Source: Bretschneidera sinensis (taxonomy: Eukaryota; Streptophyta; Magnoliopsida; Brassicales; Akaniaceae). From it: a stretch of 64,000 nt of DNA. Shown piece after piece: positions 36,666 through 47,891 of the stretch. The notes under the pieces are model-generated. The model saw nothing but the letters and a program-made list of their open reading frames with translations, was not told the origin of the DNA and did not search any database. Where the stretch lies: NCBI GenBank assembly GCA_023935145.1, contig CM043698.1, positions 86,927,501 through 86,991,500 on the forward strand, written 5' to 3'. The translations under genes and the position numbers were made by a program. Every line of letters begins with the position of its first letter. Positions within the stretch are counted from its first letter, which is position 1.

Positions 36666-37763
36666 AAGCTCACAATTAGTAACAACTCATGTATATATGA
36701 ATCAAAACAAAACTGTATACATATACACATGCATGTGGGCCCGTAACAAGATACCTAGCACAACATTAATACTTAGTCTTTGGACAATCAACTTGTAAGT
36801 AGTATCTCAAATATAGTTCATGAATATTGACAACCCCACCTGCCAAATAATGTGTCTTTCTTTGGACTGACACATTATTCGCATGGCAACTTTTATTTGT
36901 CACATATTCACAACTATTTTAATATACTAACAATGCAAAAATAACATTCCTTTAGGCCGATTATTTTCACATATTAATAGCATGTTTACATGTCTTAAAA
37001 TAAATAAATTTACATATTAGAGGTTGCTTTGGCAACATAATACTTCAATTCATTCATATCAAAACATTAAACATAAAATTTTGAACAAAATCCTTAATTT
37101 TTTTTTTTGCCCTTTACCTTGACCGGCGCCAGCAATCTGCCCGAGGGACAGATCACTGGCGCTGAGAGAATACCAAATTGCTATGTTTGCAATTGGCAAG
37201 CAGTTGATTTACAATAAGAAGATCAGTAATGCATCATTGAATTGTTTCTGGCAAATTATAATTTATAGCCTTTTTTGTCTTTTGTGCTTTTGGCCTTTTA
37301 CTAAGCAAAATGATTATGATTTCCACTTCACCAAATATTCTGTGCAATTTACTTGATCTTTCACTCATTATCTTTCAATTTTAAAATGCATAGAAACTTT
37401 GGATATGCACAGAATGATATTCTGACACGTAAATTAAAAGTAATATGTGTAAACCGTTTTGTCATTATGCATTAAGCTGCAAAACAAAACCCAAAGCCGC
37501 AGCGCTGGTTCGATAAACTGCAATTTGCAGTTATGAAACCAGTAGTAAAAAATCACCAAAATTTGATATTTTCATACCAAAATCCATATTTCGAGATGCG
37601 ATTCATGGAGTAATCATACAATCTCATTCATATATCATAAAGATATCAACAAACATAGATTTATAGCAATTTTTTTAAAACAAATTTCTACCCTAAACAT
37701 GCCGAATGGGAGAAAATTTAAGAAACTCAATTTTCATATGAATCTCAACAATCTAACATGAAA
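36666..37763 (-). other. Copia leader region between primer site and gag
   Basis: This 1.1 kb has no gene. It carries two imperfect inverted repeats that could fold as RNA hairpins (37124-37163 and 37504-37543). The rest is AT-rich. Confidence 0.6.
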
Positions 37764-37776
37764 GGCTCTGATACCA
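37764..37776 (-). other. Copia primer binding site (initiator tRNA-Met)
   Basis: On the minus strand TGGTATCAGAGCC lies two bases after the LTR end AACA. This is the standard Met-initiator site. Confidence 0.88.
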
Positions 37777-37778
37777 AT

Positions 37779-38296
37779 TGTTAAAAAAGTTATTACTAAT
37801 ACACAAATCATTAATAACACAGCCAAGATCTCATGTTAAACTTATCAAGAATTCATATATATATAGATTGAGAAGATGAGTTAGAAACACCAACCGGAAT
37901 CCATTGCAAGCAAGTCTCATTGGGTCGATCTTCTAAGACTACAGGGAGAACCACCTTTGGTATGAGAACCAATAAACTGAATGCTTGAGAGAGGGAGAAG
38001 AACTGTTTGTTTCAAGAAAATTAACACGTATGTTAAACACCCTCTTCTGATGCCCTTTTATTTCCCTGTGCCTTAGGGACCATAACCTCTTCATTTACCT
38101 CACACATATGCATTGGGTCTTTAGCCAATTAACAAAGACCCATACTACATCGGGCTTCTACACATAAGGTGGCCCATACTGATTAATATTGATACTTTGG
38201 AGACACATACAATTAATATCACTTAATTAAATCATTTATTAGATAACAAGTCTACATATACAACGTTACAACACATATGAACCCAAAATTCCAACA
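37779..38296 (-). repeat. Copia 5' LTR (518 bp)
   Basis: On the minus strand it starts TGTTGGAATTTTGGG and ends TTTTTTAACA, a good inverted terminal match (TGTT...AACA). An alternating TA box lies near 37857. No second LTR remains in the window. Confidence 0.85.
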
Positions 38297-38560
38297 ACAA
38301 AGAGTTCTTCTGCTTCACTCTCAGACTGGGAAGTGCTTGTCCATGATTTAAAGATTCTTACCGCTACTTTTCAGTTTTTTTTTTTTAGTTACATTCCTAG
38401 ATTAGCTAATGGTGCTGCACATTTGCTCGCTAGGCAAGTCTTATTTGTTCTGAATGATAGCATCTGGTCTGGGGATCCTTCCTTATTATATCTTCCCAGC
38501 TCTTATTAGATGCTGAAGTTTGAATAAAGTTTTCCAATTTCCTTTCAAAAAAAAAATAAA
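38297..38560 (+). mobile_element. LINE 3' end: RNase H-like tail and poly(A)
   Basis: A frame from 38297 to the stop at 38507 encodes SSSASLSDWEVLVHDLK and SYIPRLANGAAHLLARQ with WSGDPSLL near the end. This is the C-terminal part of the RNase H-like (RVT_3) domain found in plant LINEs. About 40 bases after the stop comes an A-run (38547-38559), as at a LINE 3' end. The 5' side is cut by the copia LTR. A host RNase H-like gene fragment is possible but less likely given the A tail. Confidence 0.65.
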
Positions 38561-40075
38561 TAACATGTCTAAAAGCAATTTATAGTATGCAGAAATCGCA
38601 AACGACAGGCAAAAACTGTCATTACGTATTCTGAAATGGTAAGTTCGTTTGAAATAGAGTGTGAATAAAATTAGTATTCCACTAACGGAGCATGTTGGAG
38701 AGTGTTCTCCGAATGTTAATTCCTAACCCAATCACTCGACTCTGAAAAATAATACAAAATAATACCACTGAATATGAAAATTTTACTATTAAATATAATT
38801 TTTTTATTGTTAAATATATTATCTTATTAAAAAAAATATAATAAGGAAACATGATACTCCTGAAAGGTCGAGCATATAGAAATTTCCACGGGAAAAAGAG
38901 ACCCATCATTCCATTTTTTTTTTCCTTTAAACAATTTGTAGCGTGTTCAGCACTTTCCATATATTGCAGTGGGGCTAATACGGATATGCCTATCATGATA
39001 TTGAAAAAACTGATAATGTGGTGTGTACCTCATTGATGATGATATGAGCCAGAGACACTCAAAATGGAACCATGTGATCTCAGCCATTGATCAGAGTACG
39101 GGTCGAAAAGGTTGCAGAGCTCGTGGAGGATGATTGTGCTTTGCAAACTTCAGTGTAAAATAATGTGTACTTATTGGTGTACCAGTGTAACACCCTGTCT
39201 ATACACGTGACACTTTGTTGTTAAAAACAACTTAAAGGTAACAAATGAGACACCTCATGAGATGGGCCCAAGCTATTCGAATACCCCCAAAATTCAACCC
39301 TACCTGTATATTGTTATATATTCATATATTTATAATTAAAATTTTGTTATTATATATATATATATATATCTTAACTTAACTATTTTATAATTTTTGGGGT
39401 GTTGATTGTTGGATAGATGGGATATGTGACAGGTTTTTTATATTTTGTTTGAATAATTTTTTATTTTTGTATTAAATAAAACGGATATAGAATATTCAAT
39501 CGATACATGTACCAATGTTAGGGGTGAGGATGGAGAGAGGGTATATATACCCAATGAGTATGAGGTCGGATGGAGGCAAGGTATGTATACCCAAGCATAT
39601 TCCCTAACCCTGCATTACGAATGACAAGAAAGAGGTACCTGATTCAAACCGATCCCGTTTCTATTTCTACCCGCGTCCCCCAAACTCTCATTCTTTTCTC
39701 ATATTCTTTTTTTTTTTTTTTGAATCTATGACGCGGTTGATGTAATTTTTTAGATACCATTTAATGGTATATTAGTATTAGAGGTACCATTTGATATTTT
39801 GACAATAATAATATTCGTTTGATAGTTAAGATATCATTTATCATTTGATATTAATTTGTAAAATGATACCCTTTTGGTAAAAGGTATTGTTACGATAATT
39901 AAGATACCATTTGACAGTAAGTCTAAGTGCGGCAAATGGTAATTAATTGTTGTCAAATGATATTATTATAAAATATTACTATTAAATGTTATTATTATAC
40001 TACCAAACGGTAAGAAAAAGTTATGTATTGTCATTTAATCAATGGCACCATAGTTGCATCCACTAATTTTGCGTT
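38561..40075. other. Gene-free region, repeat scraps
   Basis: No gene is supported. TGTAACACCCTGTCTATAC at about 39187 has the look of a gypsy LTR start, but no partner or primer site is seen. An (AT)n lies at 39351-39369 and a T run near 39705. Between 39740 and 40060 the words ATACCATTT and ATTTGATA recur, including the palindrome ATACCATTTAATGGTAT. Confidence 0.45.
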
Positions 40076-40590
40076 TGTTAAACAATAAGAGATGAAATTT
40101 TGTAATAAAACACTTTAACAAATTAAATTTAAATTTCACAATAAAGAGTTACTACATTATAAAATTACAAGTGATATGAATAAAAATCCATTAGCTGATC
40201 AAAGGCCAACATATGAAACTCCTCAAAGATAAATAAGTAATTTCACACCTCAAAGACATCAACCAATAAATAACCGACATGTGGCAATAACAGAAGGGGA
40301 AAAAGTAATTTCCCGTCTAAGAGTAGGATAATAATTTCACTCCCAAAGCCCTAATCAAAATAGGAACTCTAGTTTCACTAAAATAAGAAATTAGATATAA
40401 GGAGAGATCCATTTTATTAAACTCTACTTCATCTACTATATAAAGGGGGTTGCCACTTAAGGAAGAAGTATATGGTAATCCTTTACCTTTCTCAATTATT
40501 TTATCTTCCATTTAAGTTTTAACTTGAGGTTACGTGTTCTAATGACGGTAAGGGTACATACACTCGACTGTCAAATTTTCGACATCAACA
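40076..40590 (+). repeat. 5' LTR of a third Tat-like element (515 bp)
   Basis: It begins TGTTAAACAATAAG and ends TTTCGACATCAACA, giving a TGTT...AACA inverted match. A primer site follows directly. TATATAAAGG at about 40437 is a plausible promoter box. No second LTR is seen, so the element is incomplete. Confidence 0.68.
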
Positions 40591-40611
40591 GATTGGCTCT
40601 GTCTGTTAGAA
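40591..40611 (+). other. Tat-type primer binding site, degenerate
   Basis: GATTGGCTCTGTCTGTTAGAA resembles the usual Tat site TTGGCGCCGTCTGTGGGAA, with a few substitutions, placed exactly after the LTR end. Confidence 0.6.
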
Positions 40612-41463
40612 CCGACTAAAAATCTTATCCAAAAGATACCACCACAAAAAGTGATCAAAAGTGTTATCACCACTTCATGTTGTGAAGACACTAACCCTAG
40701 GGGGCAAGTCCACATCTCACGAAGGTTATTGGAACTCTGAATAACCTTTAAGGGGTCACGAAGATTCCCAATTCTAACCCTAACTAGACCATGATAGACT
40801 TTGAGGGAACTAATCATTCTTAATTAGTTCGATCTCAATCGGGACTTTCAACATAAGGAAGTAGCTATGAATGACGTTTTGATCACGCGACTACAATTCA
40901 ATATCCTTAATGAGAAAGTTGACAACTTGACGAAACTGCTCCAAAATCTCATTTTCGTTGGATCTCTTGAAAAATCCATATCAGAGGAACTTCGGCAAGG
41001 TCATAGCTAAGGAAAAAAATGATGACCCAGTGAGACGAAATATTTGGGGTAAGATGTCATAGTCCTTTTTGTAGTCTTCATTGTGGTAGAGACAATGACT
41101 CAGTTTTTTAATATCATGGATCCAATCATAAGATTGACTAAAGTGACATCGATCGGATGCTAGACAAAATGAGTAAGTAGCTGGCACAATTAAAGGGCAA
41201 AAAGGTTGACGTGCTTGAAGAACTAGGGTACCATGAGTCACATTTGTCGATGAGATCCTAGATGAACCTCTATCGCTCGGTTTCAAGATGCCCATGTTTT
41301 ACTTGTACAATGGGACTTCAGACCCCATTAACTCTTTTCCTCATGAGTTAATTAGATTTGCTAAGTTTATTGATGGTGTGTGTTTGGATAACAAAGACTC
41401 TGCTTCATGTAACTTTGTGTCCTAAAAAATATATCCTAAATTTAATGATAGTGAGTTTGTTAT
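40612..41463 (+). pseudogene. Leader and gag scrap of the third Tat-like element
   Basis: After about 600 bases of leader, the frame near 41245-41330 reads DEILDEPLSLGFKMPMFYLY then NGTSDP, like the start of Tat gag capsid (a phrase of the type 'FKLP..FDTYDGTTDP'). It is interrupted at 41464 by the LTR of another Tat element. No continuation was found beyond 47891. The assignment depends on one short motif and the primer site. Confidence 0.42.
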
Positions 41464-41928
41464 TATTGATACGAAAAAGTAGCTAAGGTATAGTCTTGTC
41501 AAGTTTAGTCTTATATCCAATCTAGTCATTTTGTTGAGGTGAGATCCATGAAAGTAGAATACAGGAACACCTTAAAAAGGAAGTCACTTAAAGGTTTTAT
41601 TCTCCGGAAGGATCCTCCGATGCTTAGGTCAGCAGATGACTAAGAATGAAGTGAATGCGGAGGAAAAGAGAAAATATTTTTGAGAAATGTGTAAAAAGTG
41701 AGGTACTTGGAATAATGAGCTCTATATGGGTTAGGAATCTTACCCTAATGGAAAAATTTGTGGGTCCCCTAAATGAATTTACCATTTTTCCTTCTAAATG
41801 AGGTGGTGCCTTTGCATGCCATGTGTTTCTCATGCATTAGTGGCTATGTCTAGTGTGTGAAATTACTATTACGACTTCGAGGGTTGCCGCATTTTTGGCT
41901 CTTATTGGGTGGTGTATTTTTACCCATA
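41464..41928 (-). repeat. 3' LTR of the decayed Tat element
   Basis: It matches 47420-47891 over its whole length with many differences. On the minus strand it starts TATGGGTAAAAATACAC (TG changed to TA) next to the polypurine tract. Confidence 0.85.
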
Positions 41929-41949
41929 TCATATGCACCTCACTCTCTT
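41929..41949 (-). other. Polypurine tract of the decayed Tat element
   Basis: On the minus strand AAGAGAGTGAGGTGCATATG lies against the LTR. It closely matches the tract of the larger Tat element at 61749-61769 (both end in GCATATGA). Confidence 0.7.
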
Positions 41950-42018
41950 AAGCGATAAGTTCGTCTTGAGAGAGTAGAGTTTAGGAAGTTTTATTTTATT
42001 TTATTTTTGAAATCTGAA

Positions 42019-42795
42019 ACCTCGACTTTGAAACCTATTGTCGGCAAATTGACCTCGTCTATGAAGCCTAATGTTGGCATGCTGACATTGGTTTTGAGGC
42101 TTGTTGTTGGCCTATTGACTTCAATTTTGAGGCCTATTGTTGACATGCTTACCTCAGCCTTAACACCTATTGTCAGTATGCTGACATCAACTTTGAGGCC
42201 TATTGTCAACCTATTGACCTCAACTTTGAGGTTTGTTGTCTGCCTATTGACCTTGACTTTGAGGTCTATTGTCGGCATGCTGACCTCAACCATGAAGCCT
42301 ATTGTTAACATATTGACCTCAGTTTTAAGGTTTATTATCGACCTACTAACCTTGGCCTTGAAGCTTATTGTCGGCATGCCGACCTTGGCTTTGAGGCATG
42401 CTATAAACCTACTGACCTTGACTTTAAGGCATGCTATAAACTTACTGACCTCAACTTTGAGGCCTACTATTGGCATGCTTACCTCGACCTTGAAGCCTAT
42501 TGTCAACATACTGACCTTAACTTTGAGGCTTGCTGTTGGCATACTAACCTCAGCTTTGAAGCTTGTTGTCGACCTATTGACCTTGTCTTTGAGGTCTGCT
42601 ATCGGCATGTTAACTTCCACCATGAAGCCTGCTGTTAACATGCCGACCTCAACTTTGAAGCATGTTATAGACCTATTGACCTCGATTTTGAGGCCTACTA
42701 TCGGCATGCTTACCTTGGTCTTGAGGCCTGATGTGGATATATTGACCTCGACTTTGAGGCCTACGGTCTGCATGTTGACTTCAACTTTGAGGTTT
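42019..42795 (-). repeat. 33-bp minisatellite, about 23 copies
   Basis: About 23 head-to-tail units of 33 bases have the form CTGACCTCGACTTTGAGGCC followed by TATTGTCGGCATG, and vary by substitution rather than by length. Because 33 is a multiple of three, frames stay open on both strands: 42007-42870 on + (11-residue repeats like LTSTLRPIVNL) and 42773-41991 on - (like LTIGFKVEVSM). I do not regard either as a gene. The array sits between pol and the 3' LTR, where Tat elements are known to carry tandem repeats. Confidence 0.92.
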
Positions 42796-44060
42796 CAGTG
42801 GGTCCTAATAAGTGACGTTTGTTGGTTCACTCACTTCAGTTTTGAGGCTTTAGTAGGTCCTAGTGAATGATTGCTTTCAGTTAACTCACTGCGGTCCACT
42901 CCAATTGTTTCTTACTTTTTTGATCTCATATGTTATCCAATGCTTGCAAGATTTTGTATGATGATTCATATAGGCCAAATAAAAAAAAGTTTAAACTCTA
43001 AAAATAACATAGAAACATGACTAGATGACTGAATCAAATAAATGAATTTTGTTTATTTCCTTTAATATGCTTGAGTTGATGAGTTTGATTGATTTTGATC
43101 AATATATTATTATATGAATAATGAAATAAAATGTTTTAACTCTCTGGAATTTGCATGATGATCATCACATGATTAGGTTATCATGGATATCTCTCTTGAT
43201 TACGCTCTTGGATGCCTCACATGTCTATATCTTGCTTGGATGATGCTTTGCTTTGATCTTAAGATGGTTTTTTGTTTTGCTTATTCACTGTTATACTATC
43301 ATCATGTCATCTTACTCTCTTGTGCTTCATATTACTTGTGTTAGTGTGATCAATAAACAAAAAGAACTTTTATAGTATTACCAACCTAACCAAAATCTCT
43401 TTTAAGAAGAAAAAGTAGAGGCTTGATCCTTAAGGTCTAGGTATTGATGAGGTGTTCTCCGGACTTTCCCATCACATACCTTAAATCTTGGACCCGAATT
43501 TTGTCCATATGACCAGATGTTTTAAAGTTCTTATTGTCTTGAAAAATTAAGCGCCATCTCCATGCAATGACTCATTTCGGAATGTTCCTCGATTATCACT
43601 TGGATTGCATAGAGTTGACCAATCGGATTGACCTATTTATTTGACCCTCAGAGGTCCCTTAATGGTCTTGCTTGATCTTCATTATCATTTTTCCTCGCAA
43701 AAGGGGATCAACGCGGTGAAAGACTCGTAGCCCACACTAGTTGCCTTGAAAGGTCAGGTTTCTAAAGGACTTATCGAAGCGGGTGATCCGTTAGCACAAC
43801 AATAGGGTGTGATGAAAAATATGGCCATAGCTTTTGCACTGAAATGAAAATGGTGTAGGCCAGCTTTTCAATGGGTTGATACCATGTCTTAACGTCCTAA
43901 AGAACTTAGCTAACATAGTAAATTAGCCTTTGAATCTTTCCTTTTTCTCTGACTAGAACTGAAACTATGGTCACCTCATTGGCAGTAAAATACAAGTACA
44001 ACTCCTTTCATTCCCTGGGTTAGGTCATGAGAAGAGGTGAGCTCAAGTACTTCTTCAATT
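42796..44060 (-). other. Decayed post-RT part of the Tat element
   Basis: No intact gene is visible. On the minus strand scattered pieces may be RNase H and integrase relics, but I cannot place motifs with confidence. The part from about 42870 to 43400 is AT-rich. Confidence 0.4.
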
Positions 44061-45160
44061 CTTCAAAAGAGGTATGTCACTCCTTTGTCCATCGGAAGTC
44101 ATGGATCTTTTTCAAAGTTTTGAAGAATGGTAGACATTTTTCCATCGACTTGGATATGAATTGACTGAGGGTGGTTATGCAACCTCTAATTTTTTTGCAC
44201 TTCTTTCACATTTTGCGGGGCTTTCATGTCTATAAAAACCTTGATTTTCTTGGGATTCTCCTCAATCCTTGTCTAGGTTACCATAAATCTAAGGAACTTG
44301 CTTAAAACCACTCCAAACACGTACTTTGATGGGTTAAGATTCATTTGGTATTTTTTCAATGTTGCATATCATTCTTTAAGGTTGGCTGCATGGTTCGCAA
44401 TTTTCATGCTTTTGACAAGCATGTCGTTTACATACACTTTCATATTTCGTCCGATTTGGTCTTTGAACAACTTATTAACTAGCTTTTGATAAGTGGCCCC
44501 AGTGTTCTTTCTTTGGAAGAGCATAAATTTGTAATAGTTGAAGCCTTTTTTTGTGGAAAAAGTTATGTTCGATTGATTCGGATCATACATCATGATCTAA
44601 TTGTACCCGAAGTAAGTATGCATAAAATTGAACATTTCTTATCATGATGTAGCGTTAATTAGCTAATCTACTATTAGTAAGGGAAAACTGTCATTCGAGT
44701 AAGCCCTGTTCAGATCGGTGAAGTCAATACGGATTTATTATTTTTCGTTCATTTTTTGACCATGACAAGATTAGCTAAACACTTTGGATAGTCAATCTGA
44801 AGTTGTCTTCAAGGAGTTTCTCGACTTCAACATTGATGGCTTGTTGCCTCTTAATGCTAAAGGATTTTTTATTTTATTTTATATTATCGACTTGTGCTCA
44901 GGGTTGAAATTTTGGCGGTGCACCATAGCATGCCCGAAGTGGACCACATAAACACATCTTCTTTTCTTTTGAGAAATGAGTTCAGTTGTGTTCGAAGTTC
45001 TCCTTTCAAATCTGATTCGATTTGGACGGTCTTGTCATTCCCTTCGCTTTTCGTGAGAGTTACCGAGATGAATTCTTCTACAGTTTTCCTCCTTGGGGAC
45101 TTTGACTCATCCCTTAGGTCTTTGATTTTAAGGACATCGGGTTTGTATCTGCTTTTCATT
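44061..45160 (-). pseudogene. Tat RT remnant with altered active site
   Basis: On the minus strand RIDFTDLNRAYSNDSFPLL, QSNITFSTKKGFNYYKFM and KNTGATYQKLVNKLFKDQIG are Tat RT motifs. The catalytic box reads VYVNDMLVKS: the first aspartate of the usual pair is asparagine (codon at 44426-44428). NLNPSKYVFGV follows. Stops are frequent. At its start, the frame 45159-44884 includes LRTQLNSFLKRKEDVFMWS, the lead-in to RT. It is non-functional. Confidence 0.82.
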
Positions 45161-46440
45161 GAGGCTAACTAATAGGTTCGGGTTGCAGCCTGATTTCTTT
45201 TATCTCACCCACACCACTTTTGGTGGAAAACTTCATCTTTAGGTGATACATTGAGACTACTACCTTCATGGGATTCATTCAAGGTTTGCCAGAGATGGCA
45301 TTATAAAAGTACAAAAGGTCTATTGCCATAAAGGTGCTTATGATGGTAGTTTGGCGAGGGGAGGTCCTTATTATCACTGGCAAAGTGATGCTTTCTCTCG
45401 GGTAAACGATATCTCCGAAAAAGCCATATAGGTGTTTATTATAAGGTTTCAATTGGTCCTCAAATAGTTTCATCTTTTTCAATGCATCTTGATATATGAT
45501 ATCTTGTGAGGAGCTATTCTTTACCAAAATCCTCTTGACAAAAAGTTCACGATGACTAATGTTACGACCACTGCATTGTCATAGAGGAGTTGTACATCTT
45601 CAAGGTCTTCATCTGTGAAATTGATAGTCTGATCGATTTAGGTCTTCTTGTATGGATCTTCTACTAAGCCAACAAAGAATGTATGAGCTTTGCGAGAATT
45701 TGAGGATTCTCACTTAGAGGTTTACCCCCCCAAGATAGTTCGAATGACGTCTGTTGTGGTGGTGTTATCACACGTTTTTGAGATTCAGTGTATTCGCTCC
45801 TTTTCCCTTCTGTCGGGGTTTTACTTTTTGTTTATTTCGGCAGTCAATACTTTTTCTACAAGTCGGGCTTCGCCTTAGGTCAGCTTGATCAAATTTTTTT
45901 ATGTGCCTTTTTCGTATTAGACTTTCGATTTCATATTTTAAATGTCTGCACTTGTTAATGTCATGGCCAAAGTGTTTGTGAAACCGACAGAAGCAACTTG
46001 TATCTCCTTTGCTGGGAAAGGATTTGATTTTGAGAGATCATCAGATGATGTCTTGATTCACAGTTTCTATCAAGAGGTTCATCCTCGAGGTATTAAGAGG
46101 AGTGTAATTCTCAAATCCTTGATGAGCTCCTATGATTTTTCATTTTTGTGGGCATTATCATGACCCATCTTTTCTGATCATTCTTGGTCTTGGATCATTC
46201 TGAATCTTTTCTTTTCTTTTTGGTTAGGGCCTCTTCCTATTGTTTACGGAAAGATTGGTCTTCTTCAGTGATAACAAACTCATAGAACTTTTCCAATAAA
46301 GCTGGCATTGTGTGTAGTTGGTTTCTAGAAAAGTAATCACTAAAGTGAGAGGCTCGGAGGCCGTTGAAGAAAAACATTACTGCCAACTTTTGGTCCAAGT
46401 CTCTGGCCTGCACCATAGTTGAAGTAAAACGAGAGATGTA
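45161..46440 (-). pseudogene. Tat protease and gag C-terminal region, heavily decayed
   Basis: On the minus strand the frame 45527-45279 (NSSSQDIIYQDALKKMKLF, PYNKHLYGFFGD, then a stretch ending DLLYFYNAISGKP) fits the segment after the protease VDNGSS motif in Tat pol. Upstream, pieces of the gag end are readable, with many stops. No protease active site is intact. Confidence 0.6.
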
Positions 46441-47130
46441 GTCACGAAGAGTTTTATCAATGCATCATGTGATACTATTAAAGAAATAGGTTGCGAATTG
46501 TTCACTAAGGTCGTCAAAAGACTTGATCAAACTGGTTGGCAGACAAGAGAACCAGGTCCTTCCTATCTCACGCAAGGTGGCAGCCTCAAAATCCCTATGG
46601 AGAAATATCAAGGATTTGAAAGTCTCTAAGTGATCAATAAGGAAAGTCTTCTTAGTATAAGGTTTGACATGGGATATCTTGAAGTTTTTCAACATTTTTA
46701 TGTCTAAGATCTCCATAGAGAATGTGTTACCTGAAGATTTGATCTCATCAAGGATGTTCACTCGTTTGCCTATGAGTGCAAGCCTAATGTGCTCATTAAT
46801 TTCTTTCAACTGTTTGTCGATCTTTTATTGCTCTTGTTTTTGGTGCTTCTTTTGTGGTCGGGAGTTGGATATCGACTTGGTCTTATGGTCAGACAATTGG
46901 GGATCTCTTACATTACGATCGACCTTCTTTATCGAGTATACACGGCTTCAGCCATGCTCAACTCGATCTTTTCGTCGGATAGAGTGTACTTTTACCACAC
47001 GAGGGACCTGGGGTGTATCCCTTGGCGTGATAGCACTGAGCTCATTGGTTTATGATGGATGTGGATGGATTCGACTAGGGTGGGGCACTATCTAGGCGAC
47101 CAGTGTGGCAAGGCTGTCATGTTGACGTCG
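46441..47130 (-). pseudogene. Tat gag remnant
   Basis: The minus-strand frame 46809-46465 has FKSLIFLHRDFEAATLRE, RTWFSCLPTSLIKSFDDLSE and FATYFFNSIT, the core of Tat gag. The larger Tat element has the same phrase (RTWFFRLPSGSINSFDEFSE) at 52740. DKTLRDYISRFTSTMVQARDL follows beyond a stop. It is broken. Confidence 0.8.
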
Positions 47131-47419
47131 GAAGATACTTGTGCTTGGCTCGACTGACTGGGGTTAGGGCGTCTTTAACTTGGAGGTCAACTAGAGGATC
47201 ATGTTGGACCTGCTCATCAGTTGGTTTAGGATTTTGGTAGCTCCTAAAGTGTGATGAGGGTTGTGACCATATGTGCATCCTGGCGGCGGGTGAACTACAA
47301 TCAATTCTTTTCTCTCCCATTTGGAGTTTAGGTGAACAACATTCTTCAGAGTAGGTTGAGAAGGTTTTCTTGGCGGCATCTTTCAGATAAATTTGTCGTT
47401 CCCATGTGCAAAGTCTATC

Positions 47420-47891
47420 CGTTGATGTCAAAAAGTAGGTAAGGTATAGTCTTGTCAAGTCTACTTTTATGTCTAATCTAATCGTTTTGTTGAGTTCAGA
47501 TCCATGTAAGTAGAGTACAAGAACACCTGAAAAGGAAGTCGTTTAGAGGTTTTATTCTCCGAGAGGACCTCCGATATTTAAGTTAGCATATAACTAAGGA
47601 TGAAGTGAATGCGGAGAGAGAAAGAAAGAGAGAGAATATTTTGGGAAGTGTGTAAAAAGTGAGATACTTAGGATAATGAGCACTTATATAGGGTCATAAA
47701 TCTTACTCTAATAGGAAAAATGATGAGTCCCTTGGATGAAGTTACCATTTTGTCCTCTGAATGAGGTGGTGCCTTTTCAATCCATGTGCCTCTCCTGAAT
47801 TGATGGCTATACCTAGGGTGTGAAATTACTATTATGATCTTGAGAGTTGCCACGTGTTTGGCTTCTATTGGATGATGTATTTTTACCCACA
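47420..47891 (-). repeat. 5' LTR of the decayed Tat element
   Basis: On the minus strand it starts TGTGGGTAAAAATAC, has a TATATAAG box near 47690, and ends GACATCAACG (CA to CG). The bases that follow include CACATGGGAACG, a worn Tat primer site (window about 47396-47412). Confidence 0.85.

Larger units (their letters stand above)
34255..38296 (-). mobile_element. Ty1/copia retrotransposon, 3' half deleted
   Basis: On the minus strand it holds a 5' LTR (38296-37779), primer site, 1.1-kb leader, gag, protease and integrase. It is cut within the linker after integrase at 34255, so RT, RNase H and the 3' LTR are lacking. The gene order (integrase before RT) and motifs are copia. Stops interrupt gag and integrase. 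The lost end coincides with the TA run of the Tekay LTR. Confidence 0.9.
41464..47891 (-). mobile_element. Decayed Tat-lineage element with two LTRs and a 33-bp array
   Basis: Direct repeats 41464-41928 and 47420-47891 flank the element. In minus orientation they enclose a primer-site remnant, gag, protease region, RT, a long non-coding part and a 33-bp minisatellite, ending at a polypurine tract. Gag and RT motifs are those of Tat elements. The coding part is broken almost throughout and the RT active site is altered. LTR divergence is high, so the insertion is old. The outer flanks show no clear target duplication. Confidence 0.85.

Noticed and set aside
39186..39650. A gypsy LTR starting TGTAACACCC
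   Set aside because: Only the first ten bases fit. There is no terminal CA with a primer site, no partner and no target duplication.
41991..42870. Two overlapping long ORFs (287 codons on +, 260 on -) as genes
   Set aside because: Both are produced by a 33-bp tandem repeat whose period is a multiple of three. They have no domain, and the locus lies in the 3' region of a dead retrotransposon.
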